A model generated the notes under the pieces. It saw only the letters and a program-made list of their open reading frames with translations, did not search any database and was not told where the DNA came from. DNA of 64,000 bases. Origin: Glycomyces fuscus. GTDB lineage: Bacteria > Actinomycetota > Actinomycetes > Streptosporangiales > Streptosporangiaceae. Shown one piece after another: positions 62,893 through 64,000 of this stretch; positions within the stretch are counted from its first letter, which is position 1; every line of letters starts with the position of its first letter. The position numbers and the translations under genes are program-made. The DNA lies in assembly GCA_002529455.1 (NCBI GenBank), contig NYMS01000003.1, positions 1-64,000 on the forward strand, written 5' to 3'.

Positions 62893-63588
62893 TCACGGAG
62901 TCGGGGCCGACGGGCCTCCCCCGGCCCCGTCGGCCCCGGTCCCGACACCCTCTCCCCCGCTGCCCCTGGCCGTGCCGCCCTCTCCCCCGCCGGGCAGCAG
63001 CCGTTCCAGAACCTGGAGGGAGCGGTAGACGTCCACCTCCCGCGGGTCGAGCAGCCACTGCAACTGCAACCCGTCGGACGCGGCGATCACGAGGGCCGCC
63101 GCGTCGTCGGGGTCGATGTCGGCCGCGATCGCCCCGGAGCGCTGGCCGGCCCGGATCCGCTCGGCGAGGTCGGCGCGCAGCCCCCGGAACCGCGCCCGGA
63201 CGAACTCCCGCGTCACGGGGTGCCTCTGTTCCTGGAGGGCGTCCGTGGTCAGCGTCGCGTACAGCTCGACCAGGCCCGGGATCGACCGGTTGCGCTCGGC
63301 GCTCCTCTCCATCACCGCGACCGCCGAGACCTCCTCCGGCTCCGACCGCTCGCATCCGGCCGCCTCGTGCTCCCGGTAGACCTCCACCAGGAGCTCGTCG
63401 CGAGTGGCGAAGTAATAGCGCAGGGCGGCGTGGGACACCCCGATGGCCTCGCCGATCGCCCTCAGCGACGCGCCCACGCCGCGCTCGGCGAACACCTCGA
63501 TCGCGCGCGACAGGATCTGGGACCGCCGTTTCTCGGCCTTCCGGTACGTCCGGCCGGAAGCACCCGCATCACCCGCACCACCGTTCAC
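62893..63588 (-). CDS. TetR-family transcription regulator
   Basis: 231 aa. SQILSRAIEVFAERGVGASLRAIGEAIGVSHAALRYYFATRDELL (key runs AIEVFAERGV and IGVSHAALRYYF) is the TetR helix-turn-helix; the ligand domain ends with DPDDAAALVIAASDGLQLQWLL, as in BetI/AcrR-like members. The Gly-rich C-terminal tail is unusual. I take GTG 63588, 5 nt after AGGAGG; the frame extends 50 codons upstream with no match. Confidence 0.88.
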   Translation of the reverse strand: MNGGAGDAGASGRTYRKAEKRRSQILSRAIEVFAERGVGASLRAIGEAIGVSHAALRYYFATRDELLVEVYREHEAAGCERSEPEEVSAVAVMERSAERNRSIPGLVELYATLTTDALQEQRHPVTREFVRARFRGLRADLAERIRAGQRSGAIAADIDPDDAAALVIAASDGLQLQWLLDPREVDVYRSLQVLERLLPGGGEGGTARGSGGEGVGTGADGAGGGPSAPTP

Positions 63589-63745
63589 CACGCCCTCCTT
63601 CGACCCGGACCGCACGGTCGGCCGCCGCTGACGCGCGGCGGGACCGGTACGGTTCTCTCTCTCGTGGACGCCTACCAGTGTGTCGGCATCGGCGGCGCGG
63701 CCCGTCCGTGCTCGGGCCCGGTGGCCGCTCGGGATCACCGCCGGT

Positions 63746-64000
63746 TCACGGGAGAGCGGAAGCCAGGCCCAGGATCAACAGCGGGGGCGCGATCAGCGCT
63801 ACGACGCGGACGACGGCTCCCGCGGCGGAGGAGAAGGTGACCGCCAGGCAGGCCCGGTGGACGAGGTAGCCGAACAGGCCGATGAACAGGGAGGTGGCGA
63901 TGACGAAGGCGTCGGGGCCCTCGGTGACCATGAGGGACGCGGGAAGGAAGGCGTAGAGCAGGGCCACGGCCGCCGAGGGAGCAGCCTTCGTGGCTCGGAG
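63746..64000 (-). CDS. Membrane protein, cut by the window edge
   Basis: At least 84 codons are open to the right edge with no stop, so the N-terminus may lie outside. Two to three hydrophobic segments are visible (AVALLYAFLPASLMV, VIATSLFIGLFGYLVHRACL, VVRVVALIAPPLLILGLAS). No family recognised. A GTG at 63967 could start a 73-aa form, but the frame stays open upstream. It could be the target of the neighbouring TetR gene. Confidence 0.5.
   Translation of the reverse strand, partial: LRATKAAPSAAVALLYAFLPASLMVTEGPDAFVIATSLFIGLFGYLVHRACLAVTFSSAAGAVVRVVALIAPPLLILGLASALP

Overview
The window is very GC-rich (about 73% by eye). It has GTG/TTG starts, many 4-bp start/stop overlaps, perfect GC hairpins at gene ends, TANNNT -10 boxes and actinomycete-specific families (DUF574 methyltransferase, PcaL fusion, Trypco1, CGNR). 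This is the chromosome of a filamentous or related actinomycete; a Nocardiopsis-like genus is my best guess but is not proved. I see no rRNA, tRNA, IS element, phage gene or CRISPR array.

Layout. 1-717 is non-coding and repetitive. 718-5480: SNF2 helicase with its SWIM zinc-finger partner, then a DUF574 methyltransferase. 5679-13661: complete protocatechuate branch of the beta-ketoadipate pathway (pcaIJ-pcaF-pcaHG-pcaB-pcaL) with a divergent IclR regulator over a nested palindrome. 13759-23842: mixed small genes (CGNR regulator, ACT-domain protein, tandemly duplicated aldo/keto reductases, two GNATs, a GH13 enzyme behind a CebR-type operator, an orphan type II thioesterase, a decayed MFS gene, a divergent leaderless pair, a glyoxalase-fold protein). 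23987-30637: rhamnose uptake (rhaT-rhaP-rhaQ-rhaS, rhaM) and a LacI regulator with two operators. 30638-35695: a long empty stretch, an orphan Trypco1 protein, a hypothetical protein, an MFS exporter behind a SoxR-like promoter and an AraC regulator. 35913-40046: iron-siderophore ABC importer under an IdeR/DmdR box.

40768-53095 is the most interesting part. A giant secreted ThuA/PQQ-sugar-dehydrogenase/PKD/DUF1080 protein and a membrane-anchored protein precede a tightly coupled run that I read as a variant ebo cluster: an inositol-phosphate-synthase-like cyclase, an EboC-type UbiA prenyltransferase, a TIM-barrel isomerase, EboA, EboB, EboE and EboF. The usual EboD sugar-phosphate cyclase is not seen. 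The inositol-phosphate-synthase-like protein may fill its role.

53407-62838: a CPA1 antiporter, then a four-carbon sugar-acid operon (otnC, otnK, a GntP permease, a DRL/SAF-type oxidoreductase) divergent from a DeoR regulator, then a TIM-barrel isomerase with a Gfo/Idh/MocA dehydrogenase. The window ends with a TetR regulator and a membrane protein cut by the right edge.
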